DNA of 64,000 bases from an uncultured Caldimonas sp. (GCF_946480305.1 NZ_CAMLJQ010000013.1:1-64000), one strand, 5' to 3'; positions 19,207 through 28,020 are shown, numbered from the stretch's first letter. A program made the numbers and translations. The notes: a model not told the origin generated them from the sequence alone.

Positions 19207-21603
19207 ATGCTGATCAGCCCCCCATTTTTTCTACCGCGGACCGTGGGCGAAACGGACGAGGCCTACGTTGCCCGGTGCATGCCCGACACCAGTATCGCGG
19301 TGTCTGGAACTTCTATTCCTGAGGGGTCGTTCCCCGTGTCGTTCAAGCTCGGTTGGCATGGCGGCCTTCATCTACAGGCACCGGCCGATGCTGGCGGCAA
19401 TGTGTCGACTGTCAGGGCTGCCGCCGATGGGGAGATAGTTTTTGCGCGAAGGCCAACGCCACGCAGCACCGATCCCTCGCACCCACTCAACTACAACCCT
19501 TATGGCGAGAGCGCGGCATGGACGGATGACGGCTGCGTCGTCATCCGGCATACCGCGGAGATCGGAGCCCTGGACCAGCCGCAAGCGCAAAACCAGGGCG
19601 CGCCGCAGGACCAGCCGCCCCTGTTGACTCGAGTCAACTTTTTCTCGATCTATATGCATCTCAGTGAGCTACGGGGTGTCGCGAACCGGGTAGCTGGTGG
19701 TGCAACGCAGTCACGCACTGTCCATCGCAAGGACGAGCTAGGGGTTGCCGGATGCGTGTATGGAGCGCCCCACCAACTTCATTTCGAAATCATCTGCGAC
19801 GACGACAATCTGCAGCAGTTAACGGGTCGGCGCACAGGGGGTTTGGATATCACGCGAAACGGTCGCTCCGACGCGGTATACGGGGAAATCTATTTCCTGC
19901 TGCCCTCCGGAACCCGCTTCTTCGCGCAAGACCCCGGCGTCACAACAACGACGCCAGCAGCCGCTGCTTCATATACATTGCCTCCGAACCAAACGCTTTT
20001 TGTAGGACTCCGCTATACATCCGGTGAAGGCCAGCAGGCGGCCGATCGAGGGGACGCGTACCTCACAACATATGCCGCCGACGGCACCCTCGTAGGGAAT
20101 CCACTGGAAGAAAACTCCGCGGAGTACAACCTATATAGAAGGGCGAGCAGTATCGCCTCGGCATACTTAGCTGCAGAACGGGCTCGTCAGGCTGCCGCAA
20201 GGCGCCAAGGCGGCGTTGTGAATCCGAATCCAACGCCGTCAGTAAGCGCGGTCTACGAGCTTCTGAGGTTTGGGCGCACGGTAGGGCCAGACGCTCTCGT
20301 GCCTCAGGATGTGCCCCACTGGCGAGAAGTGAACTACCGCGGAGGTCGAGGGTGGGTCAACTTGAATGCGCCCGGGGTACAAAAATTCAGCGACTCAGAT
20401 TTTCCTCATTGGAGAGGGTGGAAGCTCGTGGACGACGACGTTGATGCCGACAGTCGCTGCGAGTCTCAGCAATTGCTCGCACTCATCGGAGGCGCTACTG
20501 CTCTCGGAGTTCGTCCTACTCGCAGTGAGTTGGAGCGCCGCCTGCAACGGAACGATGTACGGGAGAGGCTAAAGAGAACGGCCTGCCGTGTGCCTAGCGA
20601 ATGGGACAGAGCAAGTTGCGAGGCGCGCTGGGCTTGGTTGAATGGAGATCCCGAGTTTGGTGTTCAAGGGAAAGATTTCACCGAACTGCTCGACCATATT
20701 CGCGCATTGACATTTGAATGGCCCACAGCAACCGCCGGGATCGGTTCGACTCATTGGCACTTCCACCCGAGAGAATTGATCACGCACCTTAGAAAATCAA
20801 TGTGGCTATCTGCAGCGGATCTTGATCGCATCTATCCCGCGACACCAAATAACATCAAGGAAAGGTATCGGGTAGCGCTGAATAGGGTGCTGCGACGCTA
20901 TGGGCTAAACCGACCGCTGCGCGCGGCCCACTTCTTTGGGCAAGGGCTGGTTGAGACGGGAGGGCTTCAAACAATGGTAGAAGGGTCTGCTCAAAATCCC
21001 CTACACCCTTCGCTGCAACCAGAGACACGCGGATACTATTCCGATCCGACAGATTTATACGGGTACTTCCACAACTACGAGCGAATCGGGAACGACTTAG
21101 GAAACGTCGAGCGGTCACGCCTCGTCGACGCGCGGGGGACTCATCTCCCTGTGGTTCTTGGCCGAGATAGTCGCAATCGGCCAATCGTGACCTCGCCTTC
21201 AGCACGGCAGATCGATGCTGTTCAAAGTCGAACGGGAGATGGCATGAAATTTAGGGGGCGGGGTTTCAAGCAATTGACCGGACGATCCAACTACGCCAAA
21301 TACTGGGTCTTTAGAGGCTGGTTACGTCCCGGCATTGATTTCGACGAGAACTGGTGGGACGATCTGGCTCGGAGACGGCCGGCTGCAATCAACGATCCGG
21401 AAAGAATATCTAACAATCCGTACAACTGTATTGACTCAGGCGGTCAATTCGCTGCTATCAATGGAATATCTCGTCAAGCAGATGGGGGAATTTCTCGGGT
21501 AGATAGTGACAATGTGAGTCGAATTGTCAATCGATGGGATCGTCAATCGTTCGGTCGACGCTACAACGGAGCCATTGTTGCATATGAAATTCTCGGCCCT
21601 TAA
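19207..21603 (+). CDS. Predicted T6SS peptidoglycan effector: M23-like, SH3-like and GH19 domains
   Basis: A 798-residue protein starting 53 nt after vgrG. Residues ~45-230 resemble a LytM/M23 peptidase: LGWHGGLHLQAP, VRAAADGEIVFA, FSIYMHLSEL and the HxH pair in HQLHFEI. The usual Asp ligand of HxGxD is His here (HGGLH). Residues ~350-385 look like an SH3b fold (WREVNYRGGRGWVNLN). Residues ~560-798 match GH19 chitinase/lysozyme enzymes: catalytic-type Glu in HFFGQGLVETGG, then MKFRGRGFKQLTGRSNYAKY and the terminal INGISRQADGG region. It probably cuts peptide and glycan bonds of murein in the target periplasm. It has no signal peptide, as expected for VgrG-delivered cargo. Its base composition is markedly less GC-rich than the flanks, suggesting acquisition. 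Confidence 0.85.
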   Translation: MLISPPFFLPRTVGETDEAYVARCMPDTSIAVSGTSIPEGSFPVSFKLGWHGGLHLQAPADAGGNVSTVRAAADGEIVFARRPTPRSTDPSHPLNYNPYGESAAWTDDGCVVIRHTAEIGALDQPQAQNQGAPQDQPPLLTRVNFFSIYMHLSELRGVANRVAGGATQSRTVHRKDELGVAGCVYGAPHQLHFEIICDDDNLQQLTGRRTGGLDITRNGRSDAVYGEIYFLLPSGTRFFAQDPGVTTTTPAAAASYTLPPNQTLFVGLRYTSGEGQQAADRGDAYLTTYAADGTLVGNPLEENSAEYNLYRRASSIASAYLAAERARQAAARRQGGVVNPNPTPSVSAVYELLRFGRTVGPDALVPQDVPHWREVNYRGGRGWVNLNAPGVQKFSDSDFPHWRGWKLVDDDVDADSRCESQQLLALIGGATALGVRPTRSELERRLQRNDVRERLKRTACRVPSEWDRASCEARWAWLNGDPEFGVQGKDFTELLDHIRALTFEWPTATAGIGSTHWHFHPRELITHLRKSMWLSAADLDRIYPATPNNIKERYRVALNRVLRRYGLNRPLRAAHFFGQGLVETGGLQTMVEGSAQNPLHPSLQPETRGYYSDPTDLYGYFHNYERIGNDLGNVERSRLVDARGTHLPVVLGRDSRNRPIVTSPSARQIDAVQSRTGDGMKFRGRGFKQLTGRSNYAKYWVFRGWLRPGIDFDENWWDDLARRRPAAINDPERISNNPYNCIDSGGQFAAINGISRQADGGISRVDSDNVSRIVNRWDRQSFGRRYNGAIVAYEILGP

Positions 21604-22471
21604 AATAAAACTTCTATTGCTCGCCGTAGTATCAAGTTCTTGCTGCGCCGATCCAACTGAAAGTCAGCACCGGCCCACCGTAACCGTCGAATATTTCGAA
21701 ATATCAAACGAAACTGAATCTGGGATAGGGTTTCCCGCCGGCGGAAAATTTCTTTATATTGGTGGTTGCGATGTTTTTGATACTGCCAAAAGAAAATTAG
21801 AGGGAAAATGTATCTATCCCCCTGACATTCGTTGGGCTGTTATGAGCCCAGACGGATCCCGTCTGTTGGCAACTGCTATCGATAAAAGTAATGGCTCGGC
21901 GAAATCGTTTCAGATTGATGCTGTCACCGCGAAGATCATTTCCACAAAAAAGGGTGTTTATTTTTATCCCCCGGTTGCAATCCACCCATCCAACGCGTTC
22001 TGGATTGCTGCGCGAGCAGGAGAAAATACTCAAGGATCGGAAATGTTAACGGCCACCAAGCTGGGGCAATGGAAAAGTTTCGCCGACGGCATTGATGCGC
22101 AAGTGCGCCGGATCTACTCACTTGCATTCATTGACGAAGGAAAGATGTTGGTGGTCAATGGGGGGCCCCCTGTCGGTACGACGCTTCATACCAGCGACTG
22201 GACGCCAACGGCGAGTATGAGTACATCAACCAAGTTCAGTTCGGTACAAAGCCGCGACGGACGGTATCAGGCCAAACTCGGCCGAGAGGGGCTGCAAATC
22301 GTTGATGCAGAGACGCAAGCTCCTTTGGCCGATGTTGAATTGGACATGTCCCGAGAGGAACCACAGATGGCGTTCAGTTGGGATGGAAGATGGTTCGCCG
22401 CGAAAGGCTACAGAGCTACACCGAAAGGAAATAGCGTCTATAGCTTCGCTTTGATTGAGCTACCTCGTTGA
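21584..22471 (+). CDS. Exported WD-like protein, candidate immunity protein 1
   Basis: A 295-residue protein whose ATG lies inside the last 20 nt of the effector gene, so it is translationally coupled to it. It starts with a signal sequence (MKFSALKIKLLLLAVVSSSCC); the S-S-S-C could be a weak lipobox. The body contains short beta-rich repeats (MSPDGSRLLATA, SRDGRYQAKLG, SWDGRWFAAKG) typical of beta-propeller-like proteins. No family name is recognised. Position directly after a periplasm-acting T6SS effector, together with export, makes it the leading immunity candidate. This is inference from context. The G+C content is low, like the effector's. Confidence 0.6.
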   Translation: MKFSALKIKLLLLAVVSSSCCADPTESQHRPTVTVEYFEISNETESGIGFPAGGKFLYIGGCDVFDTAKRKLEGKCIYPPDIRWAVMSPDGSRLLATAIDKSNGSAKSFQIDAVTAKIISTKKGVYFYPPVAIHPSNAFWIAARAGENTQGSEMLTATKLGQWKSFADGIDAQVRRIYSLAFIDEGKMLVVNGGPPVGTTLHTSDWTPTASMSTSTKFSSVQSRDGRYQAKLGREGLQIVDAETQAPLADVELDMSREEPQMAFSWDGRWFAAKGYRATPKGNSVYSFALIELPR

Positions 22472-22490
22472 ACCCGAAACCCTCAACGAG

Positions 22491-23003
22491 ATGCGTAAGC
22501 CTTATGTTCTTACAGCGCTCTTGGGCTTGTGGCCACAAATTGCGTTAAGCAACGAGTGCCCCGTGTTCCCGGAGCACATGAATCTGCGTTTAATGGAATG
22601 CCAATCAAAAACAGGCGGCGTTCTTGCATACTATGCGGGCGCAAACAAAGGGGCCGAGTATTCGACGGAATTTGACAAGAGACGGGTGGTAATTGCTGTC
22701 GCAAGGGGAGACACCCAGCTGAAAAAGCTTGTACCCGGCGCAGGCGCTGAGAGAACACGGCTTGTCGATCCTCCCCAACCTGAACAGATACGGCGACGAG
22801 AAAGCAAGCGCACCACGCACAAGGGTTGGACGCTATATCACGAGGTGGTGCAGTATGTCGGACCAAGCGGGGGTCCTGGTTTTGTTCTCGAATGCGTGTC
22901 TGCTTCCACTCGCGATAAGAATCAGGCGTTCGCGGTTGAAGAGTGTTTTTTGTTGGAAGAAAAACAGCGATTTCTGTCCGTGCTTGATTACCTCGAAGCA
23001 TAG
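22491..23003 (+). CDS. Small exported protein, candidate immunity protein 2
   Basis: A 170-residue protein starting 19 nt after the previous stop. ATG 22491 gives a signal peptide (MRKPYVLTALLGLWPQIALS) ending before NECPVFPEH. The mature part has cysteines at ECP, MECQ, VLECVS and EECF, which could form two disulfides in the periplasm. No family is recognised. It is part of the effector-linked, low-GC block and shares export with its two neighbours, so it may add protection against the effector or be its own accessory factor. Confidence 0.5.
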   Translation: MRKPYVLTALLGLWPQIALSNECPVFPEHMNLRLMECQSKTGGVLAYYAGANKGAEYSTEFDKRRVVIAVARGDTQLKKLVPGAGAERTRLVDPPQPEQIRRRESKRTTHKGWTLYHEVVQYVGPSGGPGFVLECVSASTRDKNQAFAVEECFLLEEKQRFLSVLDYLEA

Positions 23004-23050
23004 CTCCCACGAGCCGTATTGGTTCTTGTGACGCGGTGATAGACAACTGT

Positions 23051-23713
23051 ATGTCCTTGGTGAGCAGAATTTGCTGTCCGTCTTTGCTCGTTGCTGTGGT
23101 TCTCGGGCAAGGCGTCCTCGCTCAAGAAAGTGGAGACGCCGTGCATGTAGTGCTAGGCCCAGAAAAATCGTCAATAACAGTTCAAGTGGTTGGTGCAGCG
23201 CATCGCCGATGCAAACTTGTGGATGAGTTCGAAAAAGCTCAATTGAGCCACGTCGGTTCCGCCGTAATCGTTTCAGATGTGGCTTATATTCCAATGTCTC
23301 GCTTGAGGAGGTGCGGGATCTGGCCGGTAGCAGCAAACAAGATCCCCAGTGAACTTGGATTTCTGGTGGATGTGAACATATCCGCCGGCATATATCTATC
23401 GCTTGAGGTAGTAGGGACGTCACCGTTCGCCTTTGTGGCGACAGTGGCAAGCTTGGAGTCGACAAAAAGCATTGTGTCTCTCCCAGGCGCTCGCGCACCG
23501 TGGAAGAACATCGGTGTGCTCAGAGAACAGGCTTTCGCTTTCGACGAGACAAGAAGTGGATTTATCGCAAGAAATGGACGGTACGTTTCCCCTGGCGGGA
23601 TGCCCGACTGCTCCCTCAACGCATATCCGGGCGTATGGGACCTCAGGAAGAAGAAGCGAGTTATCTTGACAGGGGCTGACGCAGACAAAAAGTGTCTCGA
23701 GTTGTTTGTTTAA
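23051..23713 (+). CDS. Small exported protein, candidate immunity protein 3
   Basis: A 220-residue protein. The ATG at 23051 begins a signal peptide (MSLVSRICCPSLLVAVVLGQGVLAQ); a GTG 15 nt upstream is the alternative start. The mature part contains several cysteines (RRCKL, RRCGIW, MPDCSL, KKCLEL) and no motif I recognise. It ends the low-GC block downstream of vgrG and the murein effector, about 120 nt before the right-hand palindrome cluster. A role in immunity is inferred only from its position and export. There are 47 nt between it and the preceding gene. Confidence 0.5.
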   Translation: MSLVSRICCPSLLVAVVLGQGVLAQESGDAVHVVLGPEKSSITVQVVGAAHRRCKLVDEFEKAQLSHVGSAVIVSDVAYIPMSRLRRCGIWPVAANKIPSELGFLVDVNISAGIYLSLEVVGTSPFAFVATVASLESTKSIVSLPGARAPWKNIGVLREQAFAFDETRSGFIARNGRYVSPGGMPDCSLNAYPGVWDLRKKKRVILTGADADKKCLELFV

Positions 23714-23833
23714 GCCTGAGGACTCCGTTGCCGATTAAACGAAGTTTTCCGGTGTATTGGCGGCGACGTCCTAAAGGGCGACTCGCATGTGGGGCATGAG
23801 TGGTGGGCCGAGCGACGGATCACTGCCCGGCGA

Positions 23834-23945
23834 TGTACGCGCCGTACACAACATGTCGCTCAAACCGGAAAACATCGACATGTCTAGGCGTCATGTCGAT
23901 CCGATCGACACGTCCCGACGATAGGTCGATCGATGGACATGTCGA
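23834..23945. repeat. Palindrome cluster, right side of the T6SS island
   Basis: Between two convergent genes lie TGTACG-CGC-CGTACA (23834-23848), ATCGACATG/CATGTCGAT with a 9-nt spacer (23874-23900), and TGTCGAT-CCG-ATCGACA (23894-23910). GACATGTC follows at 23936-23943. The 3-nt-centred palindromes and the TGTCG/CGACA core echo the cluster at 15990-16083. There is no T-tract, so these are not ordinary terminators, although a bidirectional terminator role for one hairpin cannot be excluded. Confidence 0.6.
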
Positions 23946-23953
23946 AAGCGCTG

Positions 23954-24385
23954 CTACCCCTGCAACGCCGCCACCGCCTCCACCTCGAACAGCATGCCGT
24001 CGAGCGCCAGCCGCGGCACCGGGATCAGCGTGCAGGTGGGCTTGGGCCCGGGGCCGAAGGCACGCGCCAGTTCTTCGCCGAACACGTGCAGCCGTTGCTC
24101 GTTGTGGTCGACGATCAGCGCGGTGAGCTTCAGCACGTCGCGTGTGTCGGCGCCGGCTGCCTTGAGTGCGGTGCGCAGGTTGTGCAGGGCTTGTCGCACC
24201 TGCGCGCGGAAGTCGGCGGGCAGCTCGCCGCGCTCGTTCTCGCCGCCCTGGCCCGCGATGAAAGCGAGGCGCGCGCCGGGCTTGAGCACCGCCAGATGCG
24301 AATAGCCGTTGGGTGCGGGGTCGTAGAGCCCGGGTGGGTTGGTGAGGGTGAAGGCGGGGGGCGTGGCGTCTGCTGTGGCGGGCAT
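23954..24385 (-). CDS. RidA family protein
   Basis: A 143-residue YjgF/YER057c/UK114 protein, the normal length for the family. It shows LAFIAGQGG near the N-terminal strand, QVRQALHNLRTALKAAGAD (the helix around the trimer cavity), VLKLTALIVD, and the C-terminal VPRLALDGMLFEVEAVA. The Arg in that last segment lines up with the catalytic Arg105 of RidA, so imine-deaminase activity is possible. RidA enzymes hydrolyse reactive enamine/imine intermediates from PLP enzymes in the cytosol. It runs on the minus strand downstream of the LysR gene with a 178-nt gap, so it may have its own promoter. The substrate is unknown. Confidence 0.85.
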   Translation of the reverse strand: MPATADATPPAFTLTNPPGLYDPAPNGYSHLAVLKPGARLAFIAGQGGENERGELPADFRAQVRQALHNLRTALKAAGADTRDVLKLTALIVDHNEQRLHVFGEELARAFGPGPKPTCTLIPVPRLALDGMLFEVEAVAALQG

Positions 24386-24437
24386 GAGGTGGCCCTTTGG
24401 GTGTGAGGTCGGAATGACCGTGCACCGCTATGACGAC

Positions 24438-24465
24438 GTGACGTGCGCCGTTGTGACATGCGCCG
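24438..24465. repeat. Tandem 13-mer upstream of the RidA gene
   Basis: GTGACGTGCGCCG (24438-24450) and GTGACATGCGCCG (24453-24465) differ at one base and are spaced 15 bp start to start. They lie in the 178-nt gap 53 nt upstream of the ridA start, a plausible place for a regulator. Nothing else was recognised in the gap. Confidence 0.35.
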
Positions 24466-24563
24466 ATGGGTGGCCGCGTGCAGGGCGCGGCGATGCGCGG
24501 TGCGGCTGCATGAACAGTGCCGTGTGCGATCACTGCCCTTGAACGGCGCGCACGATCGGCGCG

Positions 24564-25448
24564 CTACAGCGCCCGGATCTTCGTGGCCAGCGCGTCGAGC
24601 ATCACCTGCACCCGCATCGGCTGCCGCCTGCGTGGCGGGTAGACCAGGTACACCGTCTGCGACGGGCCGGTCCATTGCGGCAGCAGTCGCACCAGTTCCT
24701 TGCGGCGCAGCAGCTCGTTGACCGTCCAGCACGGCTGAAAGGCGATGCCGGCGCCGGCGCGCACGGCGTCGAGCAGTGCCACCGCGCTGTTGAGGCGGTA
24801 GCGCGTGGTGACGGGCACCTCCAGCGTGCCGCGCGGGCCAGTGAGCTGCACGGCGTCGTCGGCGCCCAGCGGGTAGCGCAGGAAGGGGTGGCGGGCCAGG
24901 TCTTCGAGCCGCCGCGGGCGACCGTGGCGTTGCAGGTAGTCGGGCGAGGCCACGATGTAGCGCGGCCACGTGGCGAGCTCGCGGGCCACGAGGTCTTGGG
25001 GCAGCGGCTGGCCGATGCGCACCATGATGTCGAAGCGCTCTTCGACGGGGTCGACGAAGCGGTCTTCGAGGATCAGGTCGATGCGCAGCTCGGGGTGTTG
25101 CTGCAGGGCCTGCAGCATCAGCGCGTTGAGGTGCAGCTCGCCCAGCGCCACCGGGGCCGAGATGCGGACCAGCCCGCGCGGCTGGCGGGTGCGCTCGTCG
25201 AGCGCGGTCACGGCTTCGTCGTAGTCCTCCAGCAGGCGGCGCGCGCTGTCGAGAAAGCGCACGCCCTCGTCCGTCAGCACCACGCGGGCGGGGCCGCGTT
25301 CGAGCAGGCGCACGCGCAGGCCAGCCTCCAGCGCGGCGATCTGCTTGCTCACCGTGGGCTGCGTGGTCGCGAGCGACCGGGCGGCGGCCGACAGGCTGCC
25401 CAGCTCTGCAGCACGAACGAAGAAGGTCATGGCGCGCAGCCTGTCCAT
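24564..25448 (-). CDS. LysR family transcriptional regulator
   Basis: A 294-residue LTTR. The N-terminal helix-turn-helix is clear (MTFFVRAAELGSLSAAARSLATTQPTVSKQIAALE), followed by a linker helix (VRFLDSARRLLEDYDEA). The effector-binding domain includes GLVRISAPVALGELHL and the CrgA/DsdC-like end QTVYLVYPPRRRQPMRVQVMLDAL. I chose ATG 25448, which gives the standard MDRLRAM start; the frame is open far upstream but that part is non-coding in appearance. It is divergent from the SGNH hydrolase-MFS pair with 80 nt between starts, so it probably controls that pair and itself. The half-sites TTCCAT (25478-25483) and ATGGAA (25505-25510) form an inverted repeat in the gap. The inducer is unknown. 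Confidence 0.92.
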   Translation of the reverse strand: MDRLRAMTFFVRAAELGSLSAAARSLATTQPTVSKQIAALEAGLRVRLLERGPARVVLTDEGVRFLDSARRLLEDYDEAVTALDERTRQPRGLVRISAPVALGELHLNALMLQALQQHPELRIDLILEDRFVDPVEERFDIMVRIGQPLPQDLVARELATWPRYIVASPDYLQRHGRPRRLEDLARHPFLRYPLGADDAVQLTGPRGTLEVPVTTRYRLNSAVALLDAVRAGAGIAFQPCWTVNELLRRKELVRLLPQWTGPSQTVYLVYPPRRRQPMRVQVMLDALATKIRAL

Positions 25449-25528
25449 GGTGCTATTCCAGTTTCGAATGACGGGCGTTCCATTTTGTCGTCTTCTCATC
25501 GGGTATGGAATTGCCCACAGTGCGGGCG

Positions 25529-26818
25529 ATGAAGACCTTGCACCACACCCTCCTCGCGGCCTTGCTCGCTGCGCCGATCGCCAGCGCCGCGCCGCCCTCT
25601 CCTTCTTCACCTCCCCTGGCGCCTGCATCGCGCGCGGCGCCGCAGGCGGCATGGCAAATCAGTTGGTTCTCGAGCCCCCAGGCGGTGTGGGACGAGCGCT
25701 TCGTGCTGCCGCTCGGCATGCCACGCACGCTGCGCGACGTAACCCTGCGCCAGACGCTGCGCACCAGCCTCGGTGGCGAGCGCCTGCGCCTGGTGGTGAG
25801 CAACGAGTACGGCACCACGCCGTTGGCGCTGGGTCGCGTCACCCTCCGCACGGTGGGCACTGCGCAAGCGGTGCCGGTGCGCTTCGATGGGGCTGACGAT
25901 GCCGTGGTGCCGCCGGGCGCCCGGTGGGTGAGCGACCCGGTGCCGTTGCCCACCCGCGCGGGCGACCGGGTGGAGGTCGACCTCTACCTGCCCGGCCCCA
26001 CTGCACTGGGCGGCTTTCATTGGGACGCGCGCGAAACCACCGTGCTGATCCGCGGCAACGCGGCGGGCCGACAACTCACGACGCACGAGCCGCCGCTCAC
26101 CACGCGCGCCTTCATCGCCGAGCTGCAGGTCGACACCGGGCGCCCGCCCGCCACGGTGGTGGCCATCGGCGACTCCATCACCGACGGCAATGGCTCGACC
26201 CCGGGTGCGGACCAGCGCTGGCCGGACCACCTCGCGCGTCGCCTGGCGCCGCACGGTGTGGCGGTGCTCAACGCGGGCATCTCGGGCAACCGGTTGCTGC
26301 GCGATGGCATGGGCGAGAGTGCGCTGGCCCGCTTCGAGCGCGACGCGCTGCGCCACGCCGGCGTGCGCGCGGTGATCGTGCTGCTCGGCACCAACGACAT
26401 CGGCTGGCCCGGCGGCCCGTTCGCGCGAACGGAGCCCTTGCCGTCGCTCGAGCAACTGGCACGCGGCCTGACGAAGCTGACCGAGCAGGCCCGAGCCCGT
26501 GGCGTGCGCGTGCTCGGTGCCACGCTGCCGCCCTTCAAGGACGCCCTGAAAGGCACGCCGCTCGAAGGCCACTACAGCCCGCAGAAGGAAGCGCTGCGAC
26601 AGCGGCTGAACGCGTGGGTGCGCACCAGCGGCACGTTCGATGCGGTGGTCGATTTCGACGCGGTGTTGCGTGACCCGTCAGACCCTGCACGGCTGCGCGC
26701 GGCCTTCGATTCCGGCGACCACCTGCATCCCGGCGATGCCGGCTACCGGGCGATGGCGGACGCAATCGACCTGGAGGCTTTGCTCGGCACATCCACGGCG
26801 GCGGAGGTGCAACCATGA
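25529..26818 (+). CDS. Secreted SGNH/GDSL-family hydrolase
   Basis: A 429-residue esterase-like enzyme with a signal peptide (MKTLHHTLLAALLAAPIASAA). After an N-terminal beta-sandwich-like region (~40-200) the SGNH fold shows block I GDSITDG with the nucleophile Ser, block II Gly in NAGISGNRLL, block III GTNDIG with Asn, and a C-terminal DHLHPGD with the Asp-x-x-His pair. It most likely deacetylates or de-esterifies a carbohydrate or small ester in the periplasm. I chose ATG 25529 to place the signal peptide correctly; an in-frame ATG lies at 25505. Its stop overlaps the MFS start by 4 nt, so import or export is coupled with hydrolysis. Confidence 0.88.
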   Translation: MKTLHHTLLAALLAAPIASAAPPSPSSPPLAPASRAAPQAAWQISWFSSPQAVWDERFVLPLGMPRTLRDVTLRQTLRTSLGGERLRLVVSNEYGTTPLALGRVTLRTVGTAQAVPVRFDGADDAVVPPGARWVSDPVPLPTRAGDRVEVDLYLPGPTALGGFHWDARETTVLIRGNAAGRQLTTHEPPLTTRAFIAELQVDTGRPPATVVAIGDSITDGNGSTPGADQRWPDHLARRLAPHGVAVLNAGISGNRLLRDGMGESALARFERDALRHAGVRAVIVLLGTNDIGWPGGPFARTEPLPSLEQLARGLTKLTEQARARGVRVLGATLPPFKDALKGTPLEGHYSPQKEALRQRLNAWVRTSGTFDAVVDFDAVLRDPSDPARLRAAFDSGDHLHPGDAGYRAMADAIDLEALLGTSTAAEVQP

Positions 26819-28020
26819 CGTCGAACATCACGCACAGCGCGATGCCCACGCGCGCCTTCCCGCTGCCGCTGCTCGCCTTGGCGCTGGCGGCCTTCGCGAT
26901 CGGCACCACCGAGTTCGTCATCGTGGGGCTGCTGCCCGCGGTGGCGGCGGACACCGGCGTCAGCCTGCCGAGTGCGGGGTTGCTGGTGACGGGGTATGCG
27001 CTCGGCGTGGCCCTCGGTGCACCGCCACTCGCGGTGCTGACGGCGCGTGCCACGCCGTACCGAGCGCTCTCGGCGCTGATGGTGCTGTTCGTTGCCGGCA
27101 ACCTGCTGTGTGCCGTGGCGCCGGGCTACGGGTGGTTGATGGCCGGGCGCATCGTGGCCTCGCTCACGCATGGCGCCTTCTTCGGGCTGGGTGCCACGGT
27201 GGCCGCGGCGCTGGTGGAGCCTCAACGTCGCTCCGCGGCGATCGCGCTGATGTTCAGCGGCCTCACGCTCGCCAACGTGCTGGGCGTGCCGGCCGGGGCC
27301 TGGATCGGCCTGCATGCCGGATGGCGCGCCACCTTCTGGTGTGTCAGCGGTCTGGGGGTGGTGGCATGCGCCGCTCTGTGGGTGCTGGTGCCGCGCGGGC
27401 TAAGGTTGCCGGGCGGCAATGCAGGCCTGGCGGGCTGGCGCATCGTCACGCGGCCGCGCTTGTTGGGCGCGCTGGCGCTCACGGCGCTCGGCTTCGGCGG
27501 CATCTTCACGACGCTGACTTTCCTGTCGCCGCTGCTGCAGGCGCACGCGGGTTTCAGCGCGGCGCAGGTCAACCTGCTGCTGCTGTTGTTCGGCGCGGGC
27601 CTCACGGTGGGCAACGTGCTCGGCGGCTGGGCCGCAGACCGCTGGCCGGCGCGCTCGATGCTGGTGATCCTGGGCGCGCTCGCCGCGCTGGAGGTGGCAC
27701 TGCATGCAGTGCTGGGCTGGCCCGCCGCGGTTGCGGTCGGCATCTTCCTGTGGGGCATGGCGGCGTTTGCCACCGCACCGGGCTTGCAGAGCCGCGTGCT
27801 GGACGAGGCGGCCGATGCGCCCGCGCTGGGCTCCACGCTCAACATCGCCGCGTTCAACCTCGGCAATGCCGTCGCCGCATGGATCGGCGCCCGGGCGCTC
27901 GATGCCGGCATGCCGTTGTCGGGGCTGCCGTTGTTGTCCGCGGTGTTGACCGCTGCAGCGTTCGTGTTGCTTGTGGTGATGGGTGTGCGCGCGCCGCGTG
28001 CTGCGGCCACGCCGGCTTAG
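26815..28020 (+). CDS. MFS transporter, drug/sugar efflux (AraJ/PbuE-like DHA1)
   Basis: A 401-residue twelve-helix major facilitator. The N-terminus has the DHA1 hallmark ALAAFAIGTTEFVIVGLLPAVAADTGVS. Motif A is weak between helices 2 and 3 (ALGAPPLAVLTARATPYRALSAL), and motif C-like glycines lie in helix 5 (LGVPAGAWIGLHAGWRATFW). Such permeases export arabinose, purines or drugs with proton antiport. The substrate is not deducible here. It is translationally coupled to the secreted SGNH hydrolase and probably controlled by the divergent LysR gene. The three genes may handle one ester or glycoside. Confidence 0.9.
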   Translation: MTSNITHSAMPTRAFPLPLLALALAAFAIGTTEFVIVGLLPAVAADTGVSLPSAGLLVTGYALGVALGAPPLAVLTARATPYRALSALMVLFVAGNLLCAVAPGYGWLMAGRIVASLTHGAFFGLGATVAAALVEPQRRSAAIALMFSGLTLANVLGVPAGAWIGLHAGWRATFWCVSGLGVVACAALWVLVPRGLRLPGGNAGLAGWRIVTRPRLLGALALTALGFGGIFTTLTFLSPLLQAHAGFSAAQVNLLLLLFGAGLTVGNVLGGWAADRWPARSMLVILGALAALEVALHAVLGWPAAVAVGIFLWGMAAFATAPGLQSRVLDEAADAPALGSTLNIAAFNLGNAVAAWIGARALDAGMPLSGLPLLSAVLTAAAFVLLVVMGVRAPRAAATPA

